From Pohlia nutans (lineage: Eukaryota; Streptophyta; Bryopsida; Bryales; Mniaceae), in contig CM040100.1 in NCBI GenBank assembly GCA_022496805.1, forward strand, positions 13,483,009-13,547,008: 64,000 nucleotides of DNA. The letters are read 5' to 3'. The notes under the pieces are model-generated. The model was not told where the DNA came from, ran no database searches, and was given only the letters and a program-made list of their open reading frames with translations. The position numbers and the translations under genes were made by a program. Shown one piece after another: positions 24,656-37,229 of the stretch; within the stretch, counting starts at the first letter, position 1; every line of letters starts with the position of its first letter.

Positions 24656-24735
24656 TCCACGTCGGAATTGAATGCCAACTGAAAAGAGCTCCTCTAGTTA
24701 CAACCCTAACCTTTGTCCTCCCATCGTGATGGAGA
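24648..24735 (-). pseudogene. Relic of an eL36 5' region
   Basis: Short runs (GAGATCTC, GAAAAGAGC, CAACCCTAACCTTTGTC, then CTCCCA) follow the order seen at 23020-23100 in the eL36 5' UTR. No eL36 coding sequence is attached, so this is a promoter/5' UTR fragment only. Confidence 0.5.
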
Positions 24736-26880
24736 AGCTATGAAGTAGTTTTAAAGCTGTCAACTGTCGATCCCATCAACAACTACTATAATGCCAAAGA
24801 TTTGATGTCAACTAGTCATGTTGCCTGTAAAAAAGAGCAAACTACCCTTCAAGGTAATTTTTTTTTTTCCTTTTTGTTTTTTTCCGTTCGTTATTTGAAA
24901 CACGATGGGAATAATCCACAAGGTGAATCCCTAAGGTTGTACGTGGGTGGATCATAGAGAATAAATTTTAATTGACATGGGAATTTGAACTCTTGCCTTC
25001 ATTAGTGCTAAAAAGCATCTCAAGTCCTTCCCAAGGGTATTTTAAGGTCGTTTCGGACTTAGTGTAATATTGTTGATTTGAGCTAAATGTTTTGTAGGCT
25101 ATGAATATGAATATTTTGGATACCCTCTAGCTTTATTATCGTTTAAAAATAATAAAAATTATTACGATTTCACCTCTCATTCTTTCTTGGCTACACATCT
25201 TTCAAATATTGGACACATTGCCATATTTTGACAATACATAAATTGCTGCAACTCATTTTTCTTCCCATTTTTAACTGGAGTATCGATGTGATTTATAGAG
25301 TTTAGAACTTCTTGTAATTAAAATCCTTCGTTAAAATGAGTTGTCTTTAAAGGTGAGTCTCATGAGATTAATCAATTAATCAATTAATCAAAGTTGATTT
25401 TGCGATGAATTTGAGTGTTTTGAGTCGAGTTTGGAGTGGGAAGTATCAATTCGTGGCAAAGTTGTTGAGAAATAGCAACGTGAAGGTAGAAGGTCCAATT
25501 TAAAACTGTGATGGTGTGTCTCTACATTTGATTTGTGTGTTTTCCTTTTTGCTCTTATGATATATATGTAGTTTCTTTTTTGAGTTTAATACAAAGTACA
25601 TTGTAATTGTTGGTCAGTGGTTAGCTGTAAGTTGGTGACTGGTGACATGAATTTCAATTATGCATTTATTTTTAAATGTTATTTTTTCTTTTTTATATCA
25701 AAAACCTCAAGACTCAATGCATTGTAGTGTTGTTTCACAAACCCGCAAACTTCTTAAAACAAATGTATTGTTATATCCTTTCACAATAGTTTTTCTTTGT
25801 TATGCCCTATCAATGGTACATTCTTATGCAATCTTTGTTAATAACACCAAATTTTTAACTTTTAAAGAACAAAAGCTTCACATGCAACATTGACACTCAA
25901 AGTTTTGTCTATTGTATTCTATGATACTAGCAACTTAAGAGGAGGATTTCACCCTAATGATATCTAACAAAATTATGTAGCACAAAACATACTTCCACAA
26001 TTGCATTATAACTCTACAATGCCCTGGTACAATGCATGTCTGTAGTTTCTGCCAAGGATGACGATGTCAAGTTCTTTACTTCATACAAGCATCTCCAAAA
26101 CTCTACAATGAAAAGACTAAGATCTTGAACATCATTAGGACACAATTTAACGGTCGGCCAAAAGCCAATTGACAAGTAATTGGGTCAATGATTGTACATA
26201 TGGTAAAGATACATTAAATCCATTGGTGAGGGACAGTGCATTTGAGGTTTGTGAGCTCAAATTGTGAACCAAGATAATGCTAAACTCAATTTCCTTGAGT
26301 TAGCCAAAAATTTTGGGCCAAATTTGTGCCACATAGATTATCACATAGGATGAGGAGAAGTTTGAGCTGGACCCTAATGTAAAGCCCTTTGGCCTGATTT
26401 GCCAAATTCAAGGGATATTATTCGTTGAGATTTGTGAAGTTTGGGTCATGCCTACTAATGTAAAGAATTCCTCTCGAAGGCGACAATTCCAACCAGAACG
26501 GTCGTCTGGATGTGGCAGATTACGTGTAAAACAGTCGTCGTCTACAACCCCTGGCCATCCAGAGCTCATCGCGCTCTTCATTTGCACAGAGTCCTTCCTT
26601 CCAATTCTACTGTACAACATCAGCTGCCACAATCTGGCGATCACTGCTGTCATCTGCCAATTTCATCATGAAACGCCAGCGCGACCCCCCATCTACCAGC
26701 ATCGTACTGGTCAGTTGTCCCTTTTTGTAGAATTTTTTCAAAACAAACGGATGCAGTTTATGCCTTCAGTTCTGGGGCCTAAATGAAGGTTTGGGCCAAA
26801 GCTCAAAATCCTTTTGCTTGCTTGAGCGCTTTGCTTGTTCTTCATTTCTCTTTCTCAGATTCAAATTTCCGGGAAGTGCC
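24736..26880. other. Spacer upstream of the SUMO-like gene
   Basis: AT-rich sequence without a supported gene. The last 450 bases have higher GC and contain the promoter of the gene starting at 26881. Short open frames around 26408-26786 show no family signature. Confidence 0.45.
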
Positions 26881-29187
26881 ATGGCGATTGGTAATGGGAA
26901 AGACGTAATCGCTTTGAAGAGATTGAGTCTCGATCCTGTACGTGGATTCAAGTGTTTTTAGCGTTCATTCTTGTGTTCAATATGAAAGCATTCGTTCTTG
27001 TGTTCTAGAATTCAGACCGATTGAATTCTTACTATATGCGAATGGGAAGGGTTGGTAATTGAATTGATGAAGTACTTCTTTCGGATTTTCCCTGCCGAGC
27101 TCTGGGATCGGTTGTTCACAATGGCAAGGTTTAGCGTTGTGATGTAGTTTTGACTTCGAAGCTTTGATATGGCTGACACTGATCTCAGCCATCTAGGAGC
27201 GCCTCTCGTTATTGTTGTAAACCCTAAATTCTGGCATGTGGCGGATCGGGCAGCATTTCCATTTGGATCTTCACAAGTGCTGCTGATATATGGAATGCGA
27301 GAGTATTAATTAGGGTTCTGTAGACGAAGAGTTTTTTTTTTTTTTTGGCAAGTGAATCCGAGGGCTTTGTTTTTCTTATCGTATGTACTGTATTGTGGAT
27401 GCCTAGGTAGACGATGACGATGAAGATGATGAGTTCGAGCCCCTCTTCAGTTACAGCAAATCCGCTGGTCCAGCTCCAACATTTCTAAGTGGTGAGTGAT
27501 CATTAGTACTTGATACCAAAGCCACTAGTACTGTGGCATGGGAAATCGTCTAGGATTCAAGGTAGAGGATACTATTTGTAAGCATTTTAACCAATATGTA
27601 AGAGTGTGCTTTCGTTGGTAGATCAGTATGGAGCTCACTGGAGAGCCAAACCCTCTCGAGATCAAATTGTTTTATCAGTATGTATGATGATATCTTATGC
27701 AATCATTCAAAGTCGAAGGTTGTAGACTACTATTGAAGGGACAGTAGGCAATCCCGTATAGCCAAGTCATGTTTACATCACTTGTTAAGACATTCACATT
27801 CAATCAAGTCTATTGGAAGAGATAGTTGCTGTTGGTAACAGGGGTCAGTGTAAGAGACGGGATCAGGTTTTAGTATCCTCTGCCTTAGTTCTCAAGGTAA
27901 GTAATAAGCGTAGTGTCTGAGCCTTTGATTGCTGGTTTGGAAACAGATGACAGTGATGAAGAGGAAGTTATAATCACATCAGCGCCCAGACGGAGGCCTG
28001 AAATCATGCCAGCTAAGGTCTCAAGACATTTTTTCAATTAACCCTGATCTTAATTTTTTTTGCCGGGATCATATTCAGTAGCACTTTATTATGATGTTGA
28101 TGTCTGATTTTTATAATCCTCAAACGAACATCGTGATTTTTTCAGAAAATTACTCTACTCCCGAGGTTGATGGAACCTTTTCCCTTGTACAGTACAAAGC
28201 ATTAGTAATAAATGAAATGGTAGTTTCAGCCAAATAAGTCCATTGTGGATTTATTCCTAATTACAGGGTTGGTTATGATTAGGAACCACCGACGTCAACA
28301 GCGCAGAGGGCTCCCGCCAAGAGTGTAATCCTGGATGACGATGACAGCTGGTTGATGTCTTCGCCTCCCAAGTTGCCGAAGATGCCTCAACCTGCATTTT
28401 CTACAGGAAATCTTGCGCTACAACAATTAAGGTTTAGAGCTTATTTGAGTTAACATGTGATGAAAGCTAGCCTTGTCCTACATATGTCTCAAGCGAATAA
28501 TGTCCAGTAGTTAGAAATTCATGAATTTGGACATTTGATATTTGTGAATTTCATTTTGTTCAAAACACTCATGGTTGTGTTCATGACACTCATGGATGGT
28601 TGAGTCCAGGCAAAAGAGGAGAGAGTTAATGATGTTGCAAGAAGCATCATCACCAGGGGCGATAAGAAAAGTGGAGGAGCTGGCAAGGTGGCAAGCACAA
28701 CAACGTGTGGAGGCGGAGTCGTCGCCTTCGGTCGTGAAACCTCTGGAGTCACCAAGGAGTGAATCTCGTACATCTGAGGAAAAGGAAAAAGTTATGATCA
28801 AAGTACAAAACAAATCTGGAAGTTCTAAATCTATCCGGATATTCACGGTAAGTAAATTTCCCGGTTGATATTGTCAAGGAAAGCACAATTATTTGTAGAC
28901 CTCTATTCTTCCTCAAATGCTGTTTGCTTGTTTATCATATCATGGGTTAAATCCATACTGGATTAGTCACAAATTAACATATATGCTTGCTCCAACTTTG
29001 CTCACTGATATTCTTTGAACAGACTGACAAGTTTGAGAAGCTATTTACTACGTACGCAAAAATGGTTGAAGCTTCTCCTTCGAATTTGGTTTTCCGTTTC
29101 GACGGAGACCAGCTCTCTCCCAACAGCACACCCAAGGAACATGACATGGAGGATGGCGATATTGTTGAAGTGTACACCAAAAGTTGA
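26881..29187 (+). CDS. SUMO-like (Rad60-SLD) domain protein
   Basis: Exons 26881-26937, 27407-27491, 27947-28017, 28283-28431, 28610-28847 and 29023-29187 join in frame to 254 residues. The N-terminal half is acidic and disordered, with a run of Asp/Glu (VDDDDEDDEFEPLF) and SDEEEVIIT, which resembles a SUMO-interacting patch (hydrophobic core next to acids). A basic/helical stretch follows (KRRELMMLQEA, RKVEELARWQAQQRVEAE). The C-terminal ~75 residues form a ubiquitin-like fold of the Rad60-SLD type: VMIKVQNKSG, IRIFTTDKFEKLFTTYAKM, LVFRFDGDQLSPNSTP and EDGDIVEVYTKS. It ends without a Gly-Gly tail, so it is not a conjugated SUMO. Plant relatives (for example Arabidopsis At1g68185) are little studied; a nuclear role in SUMO-linked genome maintenance is inference from the fungal Rad60/Esc2 proteins. 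Confidence 0.88.
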
Positions 29188-30704
29188 TTAGGCTTTTAAA
29201 TTGTATATATGTAGAGCATTGAGTGGCAGGCTTCAGGATTAGTGCGCTTAATCAGGAAGGAGGTTCACTGATCAAGGTCAGTTTGTAGTGATTTGCTAAT
29301 CTGTGGGGCAGCTCTGTGCGCCGTGGAGGGACTGTAATTCTATTTTAACTAGTGCACATCGTCATGGGCAGGCGCAGTGCCCGGTCACGAAACGATTCTT
29401 TCATCCAGAGTTGTAAATTTCTCAACGGATTTCTGTGTTTCTGTGTCTTTTCCTTTATGCGATATGATATCAAACGGAACGAGGTTCGTTCAGAGCTGAC
29501 AAGTGTTCTGAGGGCATTTTTGTGCATGCAGGTCAACAAACGTGAACCATACTTGTTCATGCAGCGCAGAAGAGGTCAGTCTCCAGTTGCTGGATTGGAG
29601 AAGTACAGTACAGTACAGTATCCACCGATAAGTTTACGTTCTTTCAGCTTTTCAAAGAATTGAATCAAACAATTAAATTTATAAAAAGTATTAATATTAA
29701 TATTAAAATATATTAAACCATTTGAAGTGTGAAAAATTATGTCTTTGGACAATTTTTGGATTCGATATTAAAAAAATACAAAATTTATATTCAAATTGAA
29801 CTGAAAACTTCAAACATTGATATTTTAGTAAATATGACCCCAAAACTCATGATTTTTTTTTTCACATGATTCTACAAAAGATTTGCGCTCTTTCCATTGA
29901 AAGTTTTATAAAACAGAAGTAACAAAATTTGTATTCACAGTTGTTCGAATTAAGGGTAAAAAATGAAGGTTTGAATCTTAAATAAAAATAGATTTAAAAA
30001 AAATCTTTTATTATCAAAACTCAATTGTATGTGTGGTTCATCTTGTGCACTACAACTTGTCCAAATCAGACTCAAAGCTTATAATTTTTGTAATTTTTAT
30101 AGGCAATATGATGAAAAGTTAACTGAACGTAAACTTGTTGGTGGGTACTGTACATATGTATCCCTTCCTTCTGAACTCTTTGGCACCTGAAGCGGCTTCC
30201 TATATGTCATAACCACTATTTGATACCCAGTAACCACCTCGTTGCTAGTAACCCAGAATAAGCAGTTAGTGATTACCTGACCGATTCGTGAATTCCACAC
30301 CTAGCTAAGGGACGCGCTGTTGAACCTAACCCTCGTCCTTCTATTATATTATGCCTCTTTCCCCATTTCTTAGGTTTCCTCCCCTTCTGCTGGAGAATTT
30401 TGAATTTCTCAGTGTTGATTGGCGTGTTGCAGGCTTCTGATAAGTACCAGTTGATCAGAAGATGCACCTGGAATTGAATTGCAATTTTGGTGCTTCTGAT
30501 AACTCCCGATTGATTGTAAGATGCACCTTGAACTGAATTGCAATTCTGGGGCTTCTGGTGGAGGAGGCATTTACAGCAGGTTCAATGAGACAAGCATCTA
30601 CTCCATGGAGGAGATTGCAGCGGGTGGAATTCGGTGTAATAACGAATTATGGCTTGAGGTTGTAATTAGGGTTCAGTGACAAAATCACGTGGCTGACTGT
30701 GAAG
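29188..30704. other. Spacer with a 59-bp tandem duplication
   Basis: The middle is AT-rich without a gene. Two 59-bp units (30433-30491 and 30492-30550, starting GCTTCTGATAA) and the start of a third lie in the likely 5' UTR or promoter of the gene at 30705. Confidence 0.5.
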
Positions 30705-31762
30705 ATGGATACAACCTCAGAAGAAATGGGGTTTGCAGGAGTGGTAGGAATCTTCGGTGAAGCAGTGAAGCTGTTGCGATCCTATTCACGCCACTTCCTG
30801 TACATGGCTGGAACGCTGGTGCTCCCTTTGGGAATCTTCCTCTTCTCTCACAGCTTAGCAACGGATCCCTTGCTGCACAAACTGGCCAGAATGGGGCGTC
30901 ACCAACAACTGGATGCGGAGTTTGTGGGCCTGTACCTCCTCGCAGTTCTCTACATCATCCTGGTGCTGGCGTTGTCTCTGTTTGCAACGGCCGCCATAGT
31001 GTACAGCGTGGCATGTATCTACACGGGCAAGGGTTTATCTTACATGAAGGTGCATTAAGTTTTTACTACAATTTTTGGTTCATTTTGACATGTTTTGTAG
31101 CAAATCCTTACACTTCTGGCTAATTAGCAAAGAATTTCACTGTGAAGGTGATCAGCGTGGTGCCCAAGGTCTGGAGCCGGCTCATGAACACTTTCCTGTG
31201 GGCACATATTTTGGTGTCTTTTCACTATGCAGGGTTCATCATGCTGTTGCTGGCGCTTCTGTTCGTTCAAGACACCAGTGGGGTGAGTATGACCTTTCTC
31301 ATGATTCCATCAGGGATTGTTTTCAACGTGTTCTTAGTGCATTTCAATTTGGTGTGGCACCTGGCAAGTGTGGTCTGTGTGCTGGAGGACACAAAAGGCG
31401 TGAGTGCTATGAAGAGGAGCAATACGCTTATTCAAGGCAAGAGGTTGGCTGGTTTTTACGTGTTTTGCATTTACGCGGCGTGCATAGTGGGTTTGCTGGG
31501 CTTGTTTGGAGCTGGCTTGGCCAAACACAGCCGGTTGGGCCGAGTGTTCCTGGCCGTTCTGCTGCTGGTGTTGTGGACGGCTGTGACGCTCCTGGCCATT
31601 GTGATTCAAAGCATTTTTTACTTTGTGTGCAAGGCTTATCATCAGGAGAGCATTGATCGGTCGGCATTGGCAGAGAAACTGGATGGCTATCTTGGGGATT
31701 ACATTCTCCTCCGAGGCCCTGCTTCACTGGGAGCTTTGGACGCCGAGTTGGAAGATATCTGA
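30705..31762 (+). CDS. Plant multi-pass membrane protein (At5g44860/At4g19950-like)
   Basis: Exons 30705-31049 and 31148-31762 give 319 residues. About six hydrophobic helices are visible: FLYMAGTLVLPLGIFLF, YLLAVLYIILVLALSLF, a pair around LVSFHYAGFIMLLLALLF and PSGIVFNVFLVHF, GFYVFCIYAACIVGLLGLF, and VFLAVLLLVLWTAVTLLAIV. Marks shared with the plant family are ATAAIVYSVACIYTGK, VPKVWSRLMNTFLWAH, LVWHLASVVCVLED, AMKRSN, IQSIFYFVCKAYHQESIDRS and GYLGDYILL. Family members are often labelled as polyadenylate-binding-protein-interacting or plain transmembrane proteins; no biochemical role is established to my knowledge. The start ATG at 30705 follows an in-frame GTG at 30699 that is unlikely to be used. 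Confidence 0.85.
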
Positions 31763-31994
31763 AGTAAACAAATATCTTTCACAACTTACCATTCTTGAAT
31801 CTTGTCTTTGTGCACAAAGATGTTTTTATTTTGGACTCCTACAAATTCTCCATTCATTTGTGGCTATCTCAATTTTTCACCATCCTCTCCACTGTTCTCT
31901 ACATCGTTCCTTTTGCTCCGCATAAGCCAACAAGGATGGTCTTCCAACTGGCTCAAGAATGTTATGTGTTTGAAGTGTACAAGTCATACAGGGT

Positions 31995-32024
31995 GCTTTG
32001 GATGCCCAGCTGGAAGATATCTGA
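31995..32024 (+). repeat. Duplicated last 30 bp of the membrane-protein CDS
   Basis: This stretch repeats the final codons at 31733-31762 (ALDAELEDI then TGA) as ALDAQLEDI then TGA, with silent and conservative changes, 262 bp downstream. A possible acceptor ATACAG precedes it. It could be an alternative last exon or a relic. Confidence 0.6.
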
Positions 32025-34288
32025 ACTATGAAAGTCACAATGAGAATTGAAAATCAGAGATTTGAAGGGGAAAGAATATGAAATATAGTGGACTGAAAAT
32101 GTAGTTTCTATGAATATTTGGAAGTGGGATTGTATGGATGCCTATTGTCATGTAGAAGGGGTTGTGTTCATATTCAGTGAGCCCTAAATTGTCACTTTGT
32201 TGGGTTTTGATTGTTAGGATTCTTTGATAGTTATGGTTTTCATCATGGAGATTCTCATTTATTTATAGAGGTAGATTCAATTGAAGTGATGGATGTTCTC
32301 AACTTAGCATTCTTTGAGTGACCTATGAGGAATTTATTTTGTACAGAAAAATGTTTTTTTTGGTAAATAAAGATATGTTTTTGACTTCTACAAGTTCTTA
32401 TTTATTCTCCTAATCATTTCATTGTTGCATTGTCCTCTCCATTGTTCTCTCCATCAATCTTGGGACTCCACATATATAAGTCTAATTTACGCATGATTTT
32501 TCCTCACCAAAATGTTCAAGAATTTGCATTTGAAAATTTATTCAAAGCAAAGGTTTTGTTAATTTGTCAAAAGAAGCAAAAAGTAAAATTGTCCTCCATA
32601 ATACAAATCATCAAAGAAATTTCACAATGTCCATGTCATTCGAAAAAAATGTATTGTCTTTTATGCTCTTTTCCAAATCAGAGTTACTCGTAAAGTCGAG
32701 CAAAAAAATTTCACAAGAGGCAAGACAAGGTAGAATTTATTTTTAGCTTGAAAGGTGGCAAAAAAGTTTTGGCTCCTTTTTTTTTCGACCAATAACAACA
32801 CCTTGTGTTGTTAGAGAGATTCAAACCTTAAATCTTCCCAATGCTAGAGAAGCTCCCTACATCGCACTAGTGTTCCCATGGTGAAATCTTGGAGTACCCT
32901 TACACGATGCTCATGCTCACCTATACCTAAGTGACTCGGCGGTTGTGTCATAATGTGACAAAGAAATGTATTTTAGAAATGAATGACAAAGTAATTGATA
33001 GACTAAGTCTTGATTGTTTTCAATACTTTGGTGTTGAAAATCCGTTTTTCAAGTGTCTAAAGTGAACATCAACCAAAAGTATCTATTAAAATATCCATCA
33101 AAATATCCATCAAGGCAATTATACTTTCAATGGAATCTTGATCTGTATTTTTGGGTAGAAACTAAATACACAATATCAAAAATGGTGAGTTGTAGAAAGA
33201 TGATAACAATGTGAAGTTGCTGGCCATTTTGGTAATATATTAAAAAAAAAATTACCAAAAATCATTTACTTATAATGTCATGACCTCCACATACCATAAA
33301 CAAACCAATTTAACTTCGTGTATGGAGAAATTTTTAAATTATGATTTTTTTTTTGGTGTGCATTAGATGAATTTCAAATTCACCTGGATTACATTTCTAG
33401 CTTCTTGCAACTTGAATTTCTTACATGAATTTTACCCTACTTATGAAATAGTGTACTTATTGATGAACCCCATTAAATTGGATTTGAATCTTGTATTGTC
33501 TACTTGTTACTTAATCTGTAAACGCCCAACAATTCATTTTCTAGATGATGTACATAATCAAACTATGCTTTTTCATCCGTCATGCATGTTCACTATAGAT
33601 TTTATGGGAAGTTGGCTTCATGCATGTGTGATCTGATTAGAAAGGAGATGATATGTGAAATTTTTATGCCTCATTTCATGTTGCAGTGATTCACTCAAAA
33701 TTTCTAAGATCTTAATTCAAAAGTGCTCTTGAAAATATCAACTCATAAAATTAAAGAACCAAAAGATCTCCAAAAATCACAACACTTAGAGAGTATTACA
33801 TTTCAACGCATCACAATAAATTTTATCTACAAATTGTCAATAACTTATTCATAATCAAATTACAAAAGTATTTTGAATTTTAAGTTCCAAATTTTATACA
33901 AAAATGTTAGTGATAACAATTACAGATGTAACCGTATGGATAGGATCCAAAATTTATAAAGTAAAACTTTTAATCATCCATCAAGTTCAAGATATCCCTC
34001 TTAGTTACATTTTATAATGTGTTTGTACAATTCTCCAAATATGGAGAGGAGTGTGGGCACTTAGGAGTTAAGTGACAGTTATTTATTGAATCACTAGAAC
34101 GTACTTGAAGGGATTACACTTTTTGAGCAATGAATAGTAGTAGTACTCTTCAATAGCTCCTGGCCATGCTTCATAATTTACAGAAAATTTTCATAAAGAA
34201 TCGAGTGATAAATTGTCCACTAGGTTTTACATTGACTTCTCAACTTATCATTTTTGTTATTAGGATGTTGGTGTGTTTTATGTTGATA
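32025..34288. other. AT-rich spacer
   Basis: It includes a partial repetition of the sequence just after the membrane-protein gene (about 31830-31915 recurs near 32378-32465). Short open frames at 32430-32746 and 33367-33636 carry no recognisable domain. I see no gene. Confidence 0.45.
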
Positions 34289-34290
34289 TA

Positions 34291-35673
34291 CAGTGACGGA
34301 CAAAACTGAGTATTGATTTGAAACTTTTCCATTCAAACAACCATACCATGAGCATCAATGGACAAAGTCCAAAAGTGAATATACAAAAGTTATAGTGTGC
34401 GACATATAACACATTACTACAGAAGTTTGAAGGAAAACTCAATTGTAATTCGAAAGAAAATGGATTTCAAAGTTAGCCATGTCTAAAACTCGGTTTTGTG
34501 CGATAAAATTTGGAACTACTTTAAATTTTGTCAATTTTTTCTTAGAGCTTCAAAAAAACTTTTTGTGCCTTGGCATGCTGGTATATATCATTTAAGATTG
34601 TTGTACACAAAAATTGAAGGAAGTTGATATTTATAGAATTTAAAAATATTCACAATTTGACAAACATGCAAATGATGTTGGTTCTCACGATATTTGAATT
34701 ATTTTTTGGAATTGAGAGCATGGGACTACATTGGCCATTGTATAGAGAGCATAGGTTGAAACATGAACCATTGATACATCTTAATGCCCTTGCATTTGAA
34801 ATAGTTGTTGAATAGGCCAGTGCATTCAATTTATATATTAGAGCTATATGATGCAGTTTTCTGGTCTAGGTTTTTTGTACAAAAACTAGAGTTCATGACG
34901 CACATAATCAATCCTACAAATCAAAAAAAAAAAAACATATCATTTTCAATATCATCAAAAAGTTCAAAACTGCCATAAATTACACTGACTTTCATAAAAT
35001 TGACAATTTTTTGATGATATTGAACACGAAAAAAACAAGTTGTTCAATTAGTTGATTGAGTATGTGTGTCATGAACTCTAGACTTTGTACAAAAAAGTTA
35101 GACCAAAAACTGCATTATACAACTTTAATATATAAATTGAATGCATTGGCCTATTCAACAACTATTTCAAATGCAAGGGCATTAAGATGTATCAATGGTT
35201 CATGTTTCAACCTATGCTCTCTATACAATGGCCAATGCAGTCCCATGCTCTCAATTCCAAAAAAATATTCAAATATCGTGAGAACCAACATCATTTGCAT
35301 GTTTGTCAAATTGTGAATATTTTAAATTCTGTAAATATCAACTTCCTTCAATTTTTGTGTACAGCAATCTTAAACAATGTATACCAGCATGCCAAGGCAC
35401 AAAGAGTTTTTTTGAAGCTCTAAGAAAAAATTGACAAAATTTAAAGTAGTTCCAAATTTTATCGCACAAAACGAGTTTTAGACATGGCTAACTTTGAAAT
35501 CCATTTTCTTTCAAATCATAATTGAGTTTTTCTTCAAACTTCTGTAGTAATGTGTTATATGTCGCACACTACAACTTTTGCATATTCACTTTTGGACTTT
35601 GTCCATTGATGCTCATGGTATGGTTGTTTGAATGGAAAAGTTTCAAATCGATACTCAGTTTTGTCCGTCACTG
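34291..35673. mobile_element. Foldback Tc1/mariner-like element, 1.38 kb
   Basis: The ends are CAGTGACGGACAAAACTGAG and its inverse, bordered by TA on both sides (34289-34290, 35674-35675). CAGTG..CAAAA termini and TA targets are classic Tc1/mariner. Almost the whole element is palindromic: arms of roughly 650 bp pair with few mismatches around a short spacer near 34,980 (inner arms TTCAATATCATCAAAAA / TTTTTGATGATATTGAA). No transposase frame is visible, so it is non-autonomous. Confidence 0.85.
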
Positions 35674-35837
35674 TACATTCTATGTTTATTCTAAAACTAA
35701 ATGTAGAAGTTTAGAGAAAAAAAGGATTAAAAAAAAGAGATAACAAAATATTCAAAAGAAATGAAGAAAGTATAGATTTCCTTCTTTGACCTTTGTTCTA
35801 AATTTGTTTCCTATAAAAAGATTTTTAATTTTTTTTA

Positions 35838-36084
35838 CTAATACAATAATCCCTTGAGATAAAATTGTACAAAGTGAGATGAAAATTTGAAATCAAATAG
35901 CTATCTTTATGCAAGATTGGATAATTTTCTATAAAAATTGAACATTACATTCTTGAACCTACAATATCCCATCTTTGTAGAAAAGTACCTAGTGCGACTT
36001 AAAATGTTTTTGCGCAATTTTAATACCAAATTCTTATCTCACTTTCTACAAATTTTTTATCTCAATGATAATTGTATTAGCAAA
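35838..36084. repeat. Small inverted repeat, ~55-bp arms
   Basis: The stretch ACTAATACAATAATC..GAGATAAAATTGTACAAAGTGAGAT (35838-35893) pairs imperfectly with 36028-36084. It lies between the two larger foldbacks. No target duplication was recognised. Confidence 0.6.
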
Positions 36085-36340
36085 AAATGTGAAAAAAATT
36101 CTTTAAGTAAAAAATAAGCAAAGAGACGAATAAGGAACATATTCTACACTACATCATTAGTCTCCTTTGTCTCTTACTACTCTAACTTACACATTTCTCT
36201 TGAATAAAATAACTCTATTAAATAAAATATTACTTGTTATTATATAGGTTTCGAAAGAATTGTCTCATGTTAAAATCTCCATCAAGGTTTAAAAAGGAAA
36301 CGAACTCTAGCCCCTGTTAATTTGAAGCTTGTCACATGTA

Positions 36341-37229
36341 CAGTCACCTATAGAAAGTAAGGTAACCCCACAATCCTCTATTCTCTAAAACACTTACCAA
36401 ACTCACTACAATGATTTACCAATCACTAAATTTTTCCCATAATACAGCTTGTGTATGATGCAATTTTGTGCCAAATTTGGTGCAAGGAAGATGACCGGAA
36501 GTTGCAATAATGTCAATTTATCAACTTTTTTGTCTAATGTGAAAAAACTGCATATCAATTACGCAAAAGCATCCAGGGATCCAATTTTTTTATAGAAGGT
36601 AGAAGTCGCAGTAAGGAACAATATGGTGTTATAAAAAAGAATGGTATTCCTAGGTATTTTAAAATTAAATGGTGTCTACATGCAATTCAAAGTTAAAAAA
36701 TTAAGGCTAGATTTTAGTTTAATTATACAATAAATTAATTAGCCTACTTTTGTCACTTTTTTTGTGAGACCGCATTGTCACAGTCAAGAACAATATAATG
36801 TCAGTAAAAAAATGATAAAAATAGATCAATTAATTTATTATATAATTAAACTAAAATTTGGCCTTACATTTTTTAATTTTGAATTTCATGCGGACACCAT
36901 TTAATTTTAAAATACCTAGGAATACCATTCTTTTTTATAACACCATATTGTTCCTTACTGTGACTTCTACCTTTTACAAAAAAATTGGATCCTTAAAAGC
37001 TTTTGTGTAATTGATATGCATTTTTTTTCACATCAGACATAAAAGTTGGAAAATTGCCATTAATGCAACTTCTGTTCATCTTCCTTGTACCAAATTTGTC
37101 ACAAAAGTGTGCCATATACAAGCTGTATTGTGGGAAAATTTTGGTGATCGGCAAACCATTGCTGTGAGTTTGGGAAGCGTTTTAGTGAATGGTGGATTAT
37201 GGGGTTACCTTACTTTCTATAGGTGATTG
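36341..37229. mobile_element. Foldback TA-flanked element, 0.89 kb
   Basis: The ends are CAGTCACCTATAGAAAGTAA and the inverse of CAATCACCTATAGAAAGTAA, with TA at 36339-36340 and 37230-37231. The arms pair along about 400 bp each (for example GGTATTCCTAGGTATTTTAA with its inverse near 36910). It is non-coding and a second Tc1/mariner-like foldback, unrelated in sequence to the first apart from the CAGT start. Confidence 0.8.
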
